DNA of 64,000 nucleotides from Phialocephala subalpina (GCA_900073065.1 FJOG01000001.1:3424090-3488089), one strand, 5' to 3'; counted from the stretch's first letter, positions 45,848 to 58,589 are shown. The notes: generated from the sequence alone by a model not told the origin. Numbers and translations are program-made.

Positions 45848-48115
45848 ATGGGCGTGCGTCATCATGGCAAGTGCTACTCCAAATACTATCATCCTCAAAC
45901 ATTCTTAGCCGCATTATCAAGCGAGGAGCAGCAAGTCCGGCGAGACGAATGGGCTGCCTTGGTGGAGCTTCAAGAAAGACTCCTATCAAGTCCGAGGACA
46001 TCTCAAGATTCGAAAAACGGCTTCAATCGACAAGATCGAGAGAGCACGGCATTGTATCTTTCGTGCCAAGGATTTACCGTTTGGCTCAATTTGCCAGATG
46101 TATATGCCTACCTCAGAGAACCCATGGTTGGTAAAGTCCCATTCGCCAAACCGTATTCCCATCACAGTATAATCAGCAACCTTCACGATGCCGCTAAAAA
46201 TGACTGTCAACTATGTCAACTCATTGTCAGCCAGCTTACCTACGACCCCTTTTGGAGGCGTGCTGCAGTTGAGGCAAGGCCGGAGTCCGAGACGCTCCAC
46301 TTCCGTCTCGACAACAGGCAACACGACGTTGTCTTTTAGTATATCATGTTTGATAGAACTAGAATGGAGCTAGAAGCATACATCCACACTGGCCCCTTTG
46401 CGGACAGGATACCATATCCGGTTTCAGATGACCTAGGATCCTACCCTCTGTCAGCCAAATCACGCAGAATCGTGTCTCGCTGGATAAGTGAATGTGAACA
46501 AGGCCACGAGGAATGCTCCATCAACGTCATCTCTGAGGGCTTCCTCCCAACTAGACTTCTTGATATAGGACCGATGAATGGATCCCGAGACCCCTTTCTG
46601 CTTGATTCAACAGATCATTTGCGTAGGTCGATTGGTCTTCCTCCTGTCCGATATGCGACTCTCAGTCATTTTTGGGGGAAAACCTTGGCCTCTCAAGTCG
46701 TTACCGCAACTCGGAATTTACCTCAACGAAAAAAGAGGATTAGGATGAGGACTTTGAGCAAGACGTTTGCCGATGCAGTCCGGATCACCCGAAGTTTGAA
46801 CCAACGATACCTGTGGATTGATTCTCTCTGCATCATCCTGGATTCTCCAGAAGATTGGGCTCTCGAGTCCGGCCAAATGAGCGACGTCTACAGCAATTCC
46901 TCAATCAACATTGCTACAGTAGCGGCGGAGAATTCTGAGCAAGGATGTCTCCTCCAACATCAGTTAGCTCGTCTAGATCTTGATCTTGAAAGGGATCCCC
47001 AGAAAGATGAAATGATACACTACTCTCTATGGCTGAGGCCCCTGGCGCCGCTTATATCGACCTCGCCATTCGACGCACACTTCACCTTCTGGGGCAGCGC
47101 TCTGTACAAAAGAGCGTGGTGCTATCAGGAATTTGTCCTTGCGCCCAGATCCCTACTTCATTACAAACATCAGATCCGATTCAGCTGCCAGGCGTTTGAG
47201 CGAGCAGAAAAATGGCCACTAAAGAGGCCTAGATTCGGTTCGCATCCAACGGTCTATGCCGGAAACTTGAACGGTCTCTTCAACGGAAGCATGCTCCAGC
47301 ACCTATATCTCGAAGACGAGGAGGAAACATTGGCCATGTGGCATGAAACCTGCACTGAATACTCGACTAAAGAGCTCACGTTCAAGAAAGACAAACTTCC
47401 GGCTATATCTGGCCTGGCCAAGAGATTTGGAGAAGTCCTTGGAGGTGAATATCTTGCAGGGTTGTGGAAAGATGACCTACCACTTGCTTTGTGTTGGTCC
47501 ACCAAGTCCTTCCAAGACCAGGGCGGTTGGCTTGAGAGGATAACTCCATATGCTACACCCACTTGGTCATGGGCTTCAGCCATGGGTGGGATAAGAATTT
47601 GGATTTATCCATTTCACGGATCTGACAAGATGAGCTGGGATGTCGAGGTCCTTGATTCTGAAGTGGAAACAGGGATGGATCCTTATGGTGAAGTCACGGG
47701 CGGGCACCTTGAGCTTGGGGCCCGAGTGTTAGAGCTATTCAGGAAGAGACACAGAGATGCCACGTACTCCGCTTCTGGAAGGTGCGAGAAAGTGGCATGC
47801 TGGGACCTCCAGTGCTCTGTCTTTACCTTGGAAGGCTTCGCTCATGATACGAGAGAGGGTTATGCAAGCGGAGAGAGACTCTGGGGACTCTTCATTGGCA
47901 CTCTTAAAAACAACTTGATAGATGGTGGCATTCCTGTTGAGATTAAATCTTGTGCAATACTCGTTCTTCAGGAAACATCGCAGAAGGGCGTCTATGAGCG
48001 TGTAGGGCTCTTCGTTGGACACTCAAAGCCAGTTCAGACAGGTGGAAGAGCTGAGCCAGACTACGCGAGTGCTTTCGATAATCTGTTCTTAACAAGGCTT
48101 ATCACTATAATTTGA
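45848..48115 (+). pseudogene. HET-domain gene interrupted by one in-frame TAG
   Basis: The frame from 45848 and the frame from 46346 are the same, separated by a single TAG at 46337-46339. Read through, it would be about 755 residues. The first part (163 codons) carries the Cys motif NDCQLCQLI typical of HET N termini. The second part has the HET domain: YATLSHFWG, TFADAVRITRSLNQRYLWID, SLCIILDSPEDW and MSDVYSNSSINIA. It then has the downstream blocks YKRAWCYQEFVLAPRSLL, LPAISGLAKRF, YLAGLWKDDLPLALCW and PTWSWASAMGG. No donor upstream lets the TTTTAG act as a phase-correct 3' splice site. Either the gene carries a nonsense mutation, the downstream ATG (46346) is used, or the stop is read through. 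Confidence 0.75.
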
Positions 48116-48337
48116 TATTCAAGGATTCGTTGTGCTTTTCAGAGCAAGTTTTGGGGAAGCGCTTTAATTTGGATCGACTTGGAACGGCAGATGAAGTGAA
48201 CAGCGAAGATATCAATCGGCCCTCTTGACTTGTTTCAACAGGGTTTCGTACAGGAATGAGCGGACATGTGCAAACGACTCCAAAAACAGCTTCCTCTCGA
48301 CAAAGTGAAAGTCCAAAGTCATCGTAGATACCAAATC

Positions 48338-49891
48338 TCAAATTAAAGACCCTCCTCCAACCGACAATATCGCCTGTCCCAGTTTTCCGAAAGGATTATT
48401 CAAGGAAATACATTTCCCCGCAAAATGATAATTAATCGCCATCGCCAACGCCACAACATCCCCATTAGCAGGGTATGAATCAATCAGCAAGATATTAGGA
48501 TACTGTGTGCTAGACATCTTCTCCCACAAAACATCATACAGAGCTATATTTGGTTCTATAGCCATATCAAGGAGGCTTGCAAAGAGGGGATTGATGATCT
48601 CGACCCATGTCTGCGTCAGAGTCCAAGACAGCAAAAACATCTCGGATGTTGCATTCGGTCGCTTGGACAGCATCTTCCCAATTTGGTCGTTGTACATTTG
48701 AGTCGGATTGTCGGAGTTTGCATAATTGTTGTAGACGGGTAGTTGGTTTGGGCTGAAGAAGCCGGAGGAGACTTTGGAGGAAAATTCAACGCCACCGCCG
48801 CCTTCGATGCTGTCGTCGATGATGATGAGCACCGCTGGCCCGTCCTTGATGAAGTCCGAGACCAACATGGTCGACAGGTCTACTGAAGACGATAGCCCAG
48901 TGATCCGATGCTTGATACCAAGCAGAACGTTGATAAGATCATCCCAATTATCTTGCGTGAGATGATTGTTCTCATCGCCATTAAAGACATCGGTATTGTA
49001 ACCATGGGTTAGATCGAGAATGATCAATTCCTGGTTGTTGCTTGTGAAGTCGTTGATTTGCGAAATGACACTGGCTATGTTTTGGCCATTACCTCCCCGC
49101 CATGCGTTAAGGGTAAAGCTGTAGTGCCCAGTAGCCCATTGACCACCTGCAATCACAGGGCGAAGATCAAACCATCTTGCACCGTACTTGAGCTGGTCGC
49201 CAATGTTGAGAGTCTGAGTCAGGGTATCTGCTGGAACAGCTGCTCCAGCACCCCCATTGAACTCCGACATTCCTGCGTCATGGGTTCCCGGCATCGCAAT
49301 CTCCCGCAACGATAGACATGAGATTCGATCATAGATATCATGCATCCATGATTCAGGAGGATTTTGGCCAACGAATGTCGCGGTGGCCACATCTGTATCC
49401 GAGCTCGCGAGAATGAACGGGGCGTTCACATCCTGGCCCCATTGCAGTGGCAGCACAGTATCTGAAGGATTGTTGAGGGTATGGAAGCTGTTGTTGAAAG
49501 ACACTTCTAGAGGTTGAAAGCTAGAGAGTGCACGATAAAGAATTTCGAATTCGAGATGTGAATTGTTGATTGTGTACAAGGCTTCTGCTGAGTCGTCTCC
49601 TTCGTTTCCAGTGGCTTGCTCTTCCATATATACTCTCATTGCAGTACCTATTGAGAGAAAGATCAGTCATTCGTTGTCTTGTTCGGTGCCGCAGTGGAGC
49701 GACTTACCACTATCCACAACGCTTGGGAAATCCCAGGTGTTCATCTGATACGAATGTTGCTTGAGGAGATGAAAAGGCCATGGTGTCGCATTTATAAACA
49801 AGAAGTACGATCCGATACCCATTTCGAAGTTCTCAAGGCTTGCAACTGTAGATGTGTAGGAAGACAAAGATTGACTTGAGATGAAGGTCAC
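48338..49891 (-). CDS. PI-PLC X-like phosphodiesterase with N-terminal beta domain
   Basis: Exons 49891-49708 and 49647-48338 join in phase to give 497 residues. The C-terminal two thirds is a PLC-like TIM-barrel domain. It has MPGTHDAGMSEF (first catalytic His about 183), KYGARWFDLRPV and QWATGHYSF (second His about 235), plus IILDLTHGY. The N-terminal 150 residues (SYFLFINATPWPFHLLKQHS, YQMNTWDFPSVVDSG) form a beta-rich domain of a kind seen beside such catalytic domains in fungi. I cannot name it. No signal peptide or GPI signal is evident. The usual substrate would be a phosphoinositide or glycosylphosphatidylinositol, but this is only a family-level inference. Confidence 0.87.
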
Positions 49892-51111
49892 TTAGTCCTT
49901 CCACACGAGTATTGAGGTCGTACTGCGGTACGCAACAGTAGCACGCAGCTTGTGCAGTCTTCAAAGAGCAGAACAACAGAGCCTAGAACTATGAGCAATT
50001 GTCCGTTAAACCTTAGTGATGCTCATTGATCTTGACTCTTAGCCCAAAGCTGAGCTTGAAACAGCGGGGCTATGGTGATGCCAAGTCGCCCGCATATGCA
50101 ATCGAATTCGTCAAAATAACTAATGTATTGATCACCGCGAATATTATTTGCTAGCCTCATGATAATGTCGGGCGTAGACGTGGGTTCCCGAAATAGGCCG
50201 CATATGCAGTCGAATTCGTCAAAATAACTAATGTATTAATCATCGCTAATATGATTTGCCAGCCTTATGATGTCGGGCGTAGACGTGGGTTCCCGAAATA
50301 GGCCGCATATTGGTCGAAGGAGTGAGACAACTTCGTCCAACTCGACAAACACAACCCAAATTCCTAATCTCAACACGACTTGTATATATAACTTTCAACA
50401 AAATATCAGCATGTTTCTCAATCTGTGTAGGTGGATTGAAAATGTACCAAGCTTCATTTAAGGCTTCAGAGGCGATTTTGAGAGTTGAAGTGTGTCGAGA
50501 GAAAAGAAAAGGCAAAAAAACAACCCGGCTCAGCCGCAACTGGAAAGAGCCTTAACCGCCTCTCCTTCCTTCACCTGACCAACTAATCTACACCCCAAGC
50601 GCCTTCCTTGGATTGAGATCACCCAATCACGCGCTTGATCTAGGTGCAATCGCGAAATATCTCCTTCCCCTTGAGACAGGGCCTCTTCAGCCTCGACATG
50701 GACTTTAATGGTTGACATGCCCAGCCACAAGTCGGGGCAGGATGGTTACCACACCAAAGAGCGACAATGTCGAACTGTGATCAAAACGAACGATTGAGAT
50801 TTGACATGAAATTAGTCTGGAGGCACTTGCCAGTGGGTATTTGCCACCACAGGGGTTTGGAACAGCACCGAACAGGAGACATGGGAAGGACTCCAACATC
50901 TTCGATACGAAAAAGTCCGTTCTTGGTTGAAAGGCCAACTCCAAGTCCAATTTAATTTCTTGTAGAACCACCAGAACGGACATCAGGTAGCCTTCCAGGT
51001 AATTACCTGGGAATCAACACTGATTATATACCTACCTTAGCTCCTCTTCCTCCAATCCATACTGGCAGGTGTCTCTCTGCAACCTCTTTTGGCTATAAGC
51101 TTCCCAAAGGC
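49892..51111. other. Intergenic region with 108-bp repeats
   Basis: No gene is supported. It holds the imperfect tandem repeat at 50091-50310 and the promoter of the minus-strand phosphodiesterase. Confidence 0.55.
50091..50310. repeat. Imperfect tandem repeat, period about 108 bp
   Basis: Copy 1 starts at 50092 and copy 2 at 50200, both with GCATATGCArTCGAATTCGT. They end with GGCGTAGACGTGGGTTCCCG. A third start (GCATAT) appears at 50304 and then diverges. The copies differ by several substitutions and a 3-4 bp deletion. Confidence 0.9.
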
Positions 51112-54100
51112 TCATCTCTCCCTCAACTTCTCCATTTCCACTCCTTGGTCACCAACCAAAACACCCTCTTCTTGATCATTTACTCTCTGCTCTTCCTCAC
51201 CCATCCATACTACACCCTGATCACCGATGATGAATTGTTCCACTTTCAAACCGTCCTCCTGTTCACTCTGTGCCAGAGACTCCCCGGTCTCAGGCTGCGT
51301 ATCCCGACTTTGAGCGATTCTCTGTTCTCTGACTTCCTCCCAAGCCCTCAACTGCTCTCTTCTCTGCTTAGCTGCTCTCCTCGCAACATTTGCAAGGGTA
51401 TTGACGCCCAGGCCTTCGAATGCACTCAGGTCAGCAAGAAACTTCCTCACACCCGTACCAGTGATCTCTTCGATCCACTTGTCGACATCTTCATCGCACG
51501 CAGCAGCTGTGGCTACATGCAGACCTCTGAAAACCTGCTTGTCTGTAATCTGGCTAGGCTTGGGAGGTAGTGTTTCTATAGAGGCCGAAGAAGATGCTAC
51601 GTGGTCTAGTGGACATGCGGTTGCTATGAGAAGAGGTTTCTGGACAGCCATGGCTTGAAACTTGGTACGAGAAGCGGTAGATAAGTTTTGCGTGCGGGTC
51701 GGAGCCGGTTGCGGTTTTGGAGCTGGCTTGAGTTTCAATTTGGCCACCGAAGGACGTTTCATAGGATCCGCGATGGGCCTCTGCTTGGCAAATTCTTCGA
51801 TAGTCTCTTGGACGATCTTTTTGCGCATCTCCTTTCCCTCGACCGAATCAAGACATTGCTTAGTTTGAGGTGGAGGTGGCTCTGCAGAGTCAGGAGATTC
51901 TTCTGGATACTTGACTGGTCCTGCGGGAATAATAGGTCGCGTAGATCTCCTTGGAGAGGGATGATAGGAGGCTTCTACAGGCGAGCTAGCTTGCAGAGGC
52001 GACAGTTCTTCTGATACTTGCCGAGATGGGAAACATTGCTGGCAGAGAATGGAAGATCTCGACGTACAGGTATGCGCTCGAGCAGGTTTCGATGTGGTCT
52101 CAGCCTCGAAGCCTGGTTCTTCTGAGGTTTGTCCCAGTTCCGGAGCCAGAGAAATGGTTTCCATAGGGCCAACACACTGGCTGCATACAAGCGGTGGGGA
52201 AGGAGGTTGGCGACTAGGAGGTACAGAGAGTTCATTCTCAGTGTGGTCATTGTTCTGGGCAGGTTGAGGTGTGCTGTAATCAACGCTTTTGTTCGGACTT
52301 CTCATCTGTGGTGCTCTCTGGACGGAATTTGGTTTCCGGGCCGTACGTGAAATTATAGGGAAAGTGTTGCTTCGATCTTCCACCGAGATTGAAGGTGGGA
52401 ATGACAGCTTCTTTCTTGGAACAGCGGCGGTCTGCTTTGGTTGTTCATCAATGAGCGGAGTCGCTTCCTCAGTCTGAGTGCTGCCTTCGATCCCTTGCCA
52501 GGTTACTCTTGAAGGCCGAGAGGACTTCTTTGGAGGAGCTTCAGCGATAATTTCCTCAGTTACTTGAGTACAGTCCCCTTTGCATTTCTTTTCTGGAGCA
52601 GGAAAAGTCTTGTTGCGGGCCGTGATTAAGGGAGCTCTCTCGACAACAGGTTCCTCAGTCTCGGGATTTGAAACTTCAGGCTCATCGAGAACATTTGCTT
52701 GTATAGCAGTATCAACATAGTTGTTTCCGTGTTGGCAGTGCTGGCATGGCGCTGGATCTTCGGGAGTGGGTTGTGTAGGTTGAGTTGGAGCTGTGGCATC
52801 TTGTTTCATATTCTCCGCTGCAGTCCTGTGCGAGCTGATCTTGGTCTCTCTCCATTTGGTAGTAGACGAGTGACGAGAAGTAGTTTCAGGACCTTTTACA
52901 CATCAGCCTTGTCCGTGATTGCATTACAGTATTGCTTACGGCTTTTGAGAGGTTCAACAACCCTTTCTTCCACTACTGGAACTGGCTTGTTAGCTGTCTC
53001 AAAGGTTGAGACCCACCCTTGAAGAGGAGTCGAAGTACGAGGTGCCTGCCCCCTTGCGGGTGCAATCGACATTTTCTTAGTGGGAGAGGCTTCGGGTGAC
53101 TGTTCATTTCTGCGAAGCCATGGTAAAGATCGTTTGGTTGTTGGTTTCGGCTCAGATGAGGCAGGTTGAGGATTCGGGGAACCTATCATCTTCTCATGAG
53201 GAGGAGTGAAGCCAACCATTGTATGGTCCGACTCCAGAGAAGGTGGCTTCCGGTCAACCTTTGGTCGAGGGTAGGACTTCTCGTGAGGGGGAGTAAACCC
53301 TATGACAGTGGTTCCCGTTGAGCCAGATGCAAAAGATGGAGGCCCACGCTCAGGCGCCTTTCCTTTCTCCTGGTTCTTGCCCGCCTCTAGGTCGGTCTTC
53401 GATTTTCTCGAAAGTATCGCCATTTCCCACTTCTCGTCCTTGGGAGGTGTGGGAGGAGGTTGTGGAAACTCTTGGACTGCAACGACACCGCGTTGTTCTT
53501 CTGATGTCACAGCGAGGCCGGTAGATTGAAACTGGGACTGGTATGGTATGAGCTCTATAATGGTGTTGGCAGATATGGTTGTTGCAGAGAGTGATGGAAC
53601 GAGGGATTGCTTGGGCAAAGACCGAGCAGCTTGCAGATAGAGTTCAATTTCTCGAGTGAAGTGGCGAACAGCTCTCCTCTGGCTGGTGGTACGAGATGTA
53701 TCAGAGCACACCGATTGAATAATAGACCTAATGGAAGAAGTATCGGTCCCTTCTTTCTTCAATTGAAGTGTCACAGAGTTGACAGCTTGCCGGAATTCAG
53801 AAGATGTGATACCCTGCTGCTGCTTCTGCTTTTGCGAACTTTTGAATGACTCTCCTCCACGAATTGGTTGCCTGTTCTGGGGCACGACAGCCTTCGTTCG
53901 AACTCCAGCTCGAGTGCGCGGATCAATCCTGGTATCATAAGTTCGACGACTCTCACCAATCTAGAAAAGTCTATGAGCATGCATTTACTGACCAGATCAA
54001 GGGGTCCTACATGAGCGTACTCTCCTTCAACAAGTCGGTCGGACTCAAATGAGAACTTCTTTCGGCTTTGAGGTCGGCTGGGTGGTTCAGCAACATTCAT

Positions 54101-54598
54101 CAACGAGTAACGGCTGTCGAGATTCTTTGGCTTGAAAGTTTGTCTGATTATAGAACTTCCTGCCCCATCAGTTGAAGGAATGGCCGATTCGGCATCGAGT
54201 TCGTGCAGCAATGGTCTCGCCGGTGGCAGTCGCTTTGGCGGTCTAGGTGTAGACTGTCTTGACCCAAAGTAGAGTTCTGTTGTAGCCTTGCTGGCAATCC
54301 CAGCGTTTGGAGAATCCCATCCAAAGACCTGTATGTTTTGCTTCGCTCGCTGAGAAGCACGTCGTTTCGCCTCAACTACCGAAGCTCTCGAACTTCGTCC
54401 TCGTCTGCGACGGACTCGAAAGAATCGCTGCTTTTTGCGTTCCCTAGCTTCCTCAAATAGTCTACCAAGGGGCGCGCGAGTGACCTGTCGAGCAGCAGCT
54501 GTGCTGCGGTTTCGAACCGAGACGGAAGGTGTAGATGCGACTCGGATCTTCGGCAGATGTTGAGGATACCTCTTCCAATGAATGTTGAGGTATGGCAT
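51112..54598 (-). CDS. Large disordered fungal protein with CxxC motifs
   Basis: Three exons (54598-54011, 53960-52940, 52892-51112) join in phase to give 1129 residues. The joins are read as IGESRRTYDTRIDPRTRAG after intron 1 and SRPETTSRHSS after intron 2. The N-terminal part is basic with ERKKQRFFRVRRRRGRSSRA. A helical block follows (EFRQAVNSVTLQLKKEG, RAVRHFTREIELYLQAARSL). Much of the rest is Pro/Ser-rich and disordered. It has repeated GFTPPHEK motifs and three short Cys pairs (PCQHCQHG, CSQCVGP, LCQQCFPS). Near the C terminus a helical part (KWIEEITGTGVRKFLADLSA) may be structured. I do not recognise a named family. Intron 1 uses a less usual GTAGGA donor, so that join is the weakest. 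Confidence 0.75.
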
Positions 54599-55428
54599 CG
54601 TCGTATGGGTTATGCAATGGAATGGTAAGAATGCATCTTAGGAAATGAAGAGAGGTTGACGACTCCATTTCCGAGGATATGTGCATGCTTTGGGAGTGAG
54701 TCGTGCCTTCCTTACGGGAAGTCGTGGCTTCCATCCCAGCCCAGCCCTTTCGCTCTCGTATCATCTCATTTTATCGTATGTCCTTGATTCCAGGTGCAGA
54801 ATACATTTCGAGCTGCCTTTGTCCTTTTCGTAGAAGATATTCTATCGTCCCAAAATCTTTCTTGTTGAGACCAATTGATTTCCGGAACTCGTTCCTACAT
54901 TCACATCGTCAGCCGAGTCCACGATAGAACGGACATTGAAGGAAGGAGGGATGCATCCGACCTGGCAAAAGACTCGAAATGCGGTCTTGCATCCTATTGC
55001 GGTCAGCAATTGAAGCTATTCAAAGGGAGTATCCGGAACTCACGGCAGATTTCTTCCTACTTTCTCGCAGACATTTTCGATATAGAGATAACACATCTCT
55101 CTGTAATCCGGAATATCTCATATCGTCCAGCTCCTCCAATTCTGCCGTTTCAATCCCTCCTCAATGTCGTGTTGAATGTCGAAGATTGGTGGACTTTCAA
55201 GGACGGACGACATTCCGAAATTTCGACAGGGGTAAGCTCTCCAGGTCTTGGCATGAGTGGGGGTCCGATGACGCCGCACCAATGCGCCATTAAGACGTCC
55301 ACTTCCTCATCCTCGAGAACTCATACCCAAGTCATATAAGTCAAGTCAAAGTCTCTCTTGTGAATACCTCTGCTCTCATATGATTTTACAATTCCAAAAG
55401 CTTCTATAAAATAGACCTTAGTCTCACC
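54599..55428. other. Divergent intergenic region
   Basis: It lies between the large disordered protein gene (-) and the FAH-family gene (+). Frames here lack protein-like features. Both promoters should be in this stretch. Confidence 0.55.
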
Positions 55429-56458
55429 ATGGCATCATTCTCTGTACGCTCAGAACCCCACGCCCACTTCCTACTCCCCCACTAACTTTCATCCAGAGAC
55501 TAGTTAGATTCCTCGCCAAAGACGGCAGGACATATTATGGAGATGCTATTCTTCCCCATGGAGTCACAGACATCGCCAAAGCCAAACAAGCCAAGATCAT
55601 TTCAGGTCAAATCTTTGGAAAACACGATGTCACAGACCAAGTCGCCGACATCAGACTTTTACTCGCGCCATTAGCTCTCGAGGATGTGAAGACAGTGAGA
55701 TGTCTTGGTCTGAATTATGAGCAGCATGCCAAGGAGGTATGTGTGAAGTCGAATCTATGAATCCTAGCTCACAGTTGTCCAGTCAAATATGCCCATCCCA
55801 AAATACCCCGTCCTATTCGTTAGTCTTCCTCCCATCCTCTGCTCCCATCTTTCAAGCCCAAGAAGCTCACATCTCCAAGTACAAACCCATAACCTCAATC
55901 ACCGGCCCCACAGACCCAATACCCATCCACCCCCTCGCCCAACAAGACACCGGTCTCGACTATGAATGCGAACTTGTTGCTATCATTGGCAAGCCATGTG
56001 CTGATGTTCCCGAGTCGAAAGCTTTGGACTACGTCCTCGGCTACAGCGTCGGAAACGACGTCTCGCACCGCGACTGGCAACTCAAGCACGGCGGCGGCCA
56101 ATGGGCCCTCGGAAAAGGTTTCGACGGCTGGGCCCCCTTCGGTCCCGCCATCGTCTCATCAAAACTCATTTCCGATCCCCAAAATTTGCAGATCTGGACA
56201 AAGTTGAATGGGAAGGTTATGCAAGAAAGTAGTACCAAAGATATGATTTTCGGAGTGGCGAAGACGATTGCGTTTTTGAGCCAGGGGACCACGTTGTTGC
56301 CGGGAGATATGATCTTTACGGGGACGCCGCAGGGGGTGGGGATGGGGAGGAAACCGCAGGTTTGGCTGAGGGATGGGGATGTAGTTGAGGTTGGACTTGA
56401 GGGCGTGGGGACTTGTACGAACAAGGTGGAATTCACCAAGTCTAGCTCGAAGCTATAA
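55429..56458 (+). CDS. Fumarylacetoacetate hydrolase (FAH) family protein
   Basis: This is a metal-dependent hydrolase or decarboxylase of the FAHD1/acylpyruvase type. The first coding exon is only five codons (55429-55443), followed by 55497-55736 and 55783-55818, then a last exon to 56458. The family blocks are KTVRCLGLNYEQHAKE, YECELVAIIGK (metal-binding Glu), LGYSVGNDVSHRDWQ, GKGFDGWAPFGPAIV and PGDMIFTGTPQGVG. The junction after YPVLF (about 55819-55885) cannot be fixed. GTTAGT is the obvious donor, but the downstream frame needs a different phase, so a nearby alternative donor or acceptor is used. Apart from that, length (about 290 residues) and motifs fit the family well. Confidence 0.87.
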
Positions 56459-57728
56459 ATGCATGCCTTTCACACCAATGTACGAACTTTACCGCCTAGC
56501 CAGTCATCGTGTGGTAAGTGACCCGGTATAGTTTTGCTGTTTTTTATTATCGAATCTTGAGAGTTCGTTAGTTTCTTTTTGTTTTCTTAAGATTTGAAAG
56601 GGTTTGGATTTTGTTTTTGTGGGGTTCTGAAGAGTGATGCTGATGGAGGGACTCGACTCGCTTCCCCTTTCCATGGCGAGGCGAGGGACGAATGGCAGAT
56701 TGAGCACGTGGATACCTTCCCTTTGAATGAATACAGAGTGCGTCCCTGATCATATGTCTAGCTTCTTCAATGTCCCAGGATTCAACAGCGAATAAGAGCT
56801 GTGAGAAAGTACGTATCGAAGGTCTACTTGATGAATTACTCTTCTATCTTCGCAACTGCCCCTTTCTCAAAGCAAAACGAAGAACAAAAAAGCAAACTAG
56901 AGAAAGTGTTTAGTGCTGTTTGGAAGGAGAGTTTTCTCACTTATCATAATAATCATGAGCCGTGTGCCCATTCTCACTCAGTATATTCTCTTTTGCCTGA
57001 GGAACTTACTGGCTATCATTTATGGATCGTTGCTCGTCAGGGATGCTAGAATTCTTAATCGTCCACGATCCGAAAAAGACCTTCACTGCCTTTGTCTTTT
57101 CGTTTTTTCTTCCGAAACTGACTGCAGGTGCCCTGCCTCAGCTACCATTCTTCCAAACCCTCACTGTAAACTTGTTAGTTGGCAAGTTCACTTTTGAAAA
57201 GTTGGAAAGTTGAGACGGAGAGGGCTTTCTCTGGTTTGTTGAATAGAAATTTATTATTGAAATATATAAGGTTATGTAGGAATGAACGGGGCGGAATGGG
57301 ACTTCGTCGTTTTTCTCGTTTGGGGATGGCTTGTAATAAAGAGGACCGATCTAACATTTAGAAAGGTTCGTGAATGTCCTAGGATTCGAGGGACAATGAG
57401 AAGGATTGTAATGTACGTATTGAAGATGGAATGAGGTATGTTATGCAACGGGTATTCGATTGCTGTTTCTATCTACTTTACATACAGTACTATGCCAGTT
57501 CCTGCCTAAGTGTCGGTTCCATTGCTAAATCACCGAGCAGAATCTCGTGTCTGTTGTTTCCTGTCCCACAACGCCTGCTGTACCCTGTATTCCAAATATA
57601 ATTGAATTCTGGTGACCATGAAAGCATGGCTGGCATTTGAATATCGTCCATCGCATCTCCCATCTTGTCGAAGAGGGTATCCATGTGAATTTGAAGAGTC
57701 CGCTCCTAATGATACCTGCCCCAAACCT
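56459..57728. other. AT-leaning intergenic region
   Basis: No gene is supported. Two places (near 56780 and 57375) share the loose pattern AATGTCCyAGGATTC followed by GTACGTATyGAAG. They could be an old duplication, but the similarity is too short to call. Confidence 0.5.
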
Positions 57729-58589
57729 CTACCCAGTCACCACTTTGCTAAACACCTTCGCAGCCAACTGACTCAACAACTTCGCCCTATCACCCTGATC
57801 CAACTCCTGGAACACTGATCACCAATTAGCCTCATCCCTTCTCTATGTCCCCCATCAACTCCAGGAGAACTCACCAGCATAAACACTCTTTCCCTTCGCA
57901 TCCCTAATAGCCCCCAACCTATTCCCGGCAGCAGCACCAGCAATCATCCCTGGAAAATTCGCAACAATGAACCCCATAGCCCCACCACTCAAACCCCCAA
58001 CCACACTCCAAAACATCCCCGTCGGCCTCCCACTCCCCTCCGCCATCCCCTCCTCCCTCAACATCTCCTCAAACACATCTCCAAACTGCTCAGACTCGAA
58101 CTTCTGCTCTTCTTCCTTATTCTTCGCTTTTGAAGAAAATCCAAAGCTTGACCAAGGAAATCCGCCTGGTGTTGGTCCCGGGTCGGGGATATTGTCATCG
58201 GTGTCTGAGTCGTAGGCTGTGGAAGCGGTTGAAGCACCGGAGCCGAAACCGTGGTAGATGCGTGCAGAGTCGTAGTCTCGGCGGCGAGTGGCGTCGGAGA
58301 GAGTATAGTAGGCATCGTTTATTAGTTGGAATTTGCGGGTTCGTTCGTCGCGTTCTGGGGAGTTGTGGGGGACGCGGTCGGGGTGGGTTTTGAGTGCTGC
58401 TCTTTTCCTGCTGTTAGCTATTGTAATTGAGGAAGGGGGTAATATGGGAAGTACCTTTTGTAGGCATCTCGAATCTGCTGTGTTGTTGCTGTTGATGCTA
58501 TGCCTAGGGCTGCGTCTGGGTGTTGTTAGAGGGAATATCAGGCTGACGAGGCTGTGGGACTTACAGTAATCGATAGGAGCTCCTGTCAT
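57729..58589 (-). CDS. J-domain (DnaJ-like) protein
   Basis: This co-chaperone stimulates Hsp70. The first coding exon is 58589-58565 (MTGAPIDYY with a split Tyr). The next gives ALGIASTATTQQIRDAYKR, and the third begins KRAALKTHPDRV with the invariant HPD. Then follow FQLINDAYYTLSDATRRRDY and an acidic Ser-rich linker. A Gly-rich hydrophobic stretch (GGLSGGAMGFIVANFPGMIA) comes next. The last exon gives VFQELDQGDRAKLLSQLAAK. The J domain is at the N terminus (about 8-75). The hydrophobic Gly-rich segment near residue 190 could contact a membrane. All introns are phase-consistent. Confidence 0.9.

Noticed and set aside
53970..54005. 32-bp intron in the large disordered protein gene
   Set aside because: Too short for a fungal intron; a donor at 54010 gives a 50-bp intron in the same phase.
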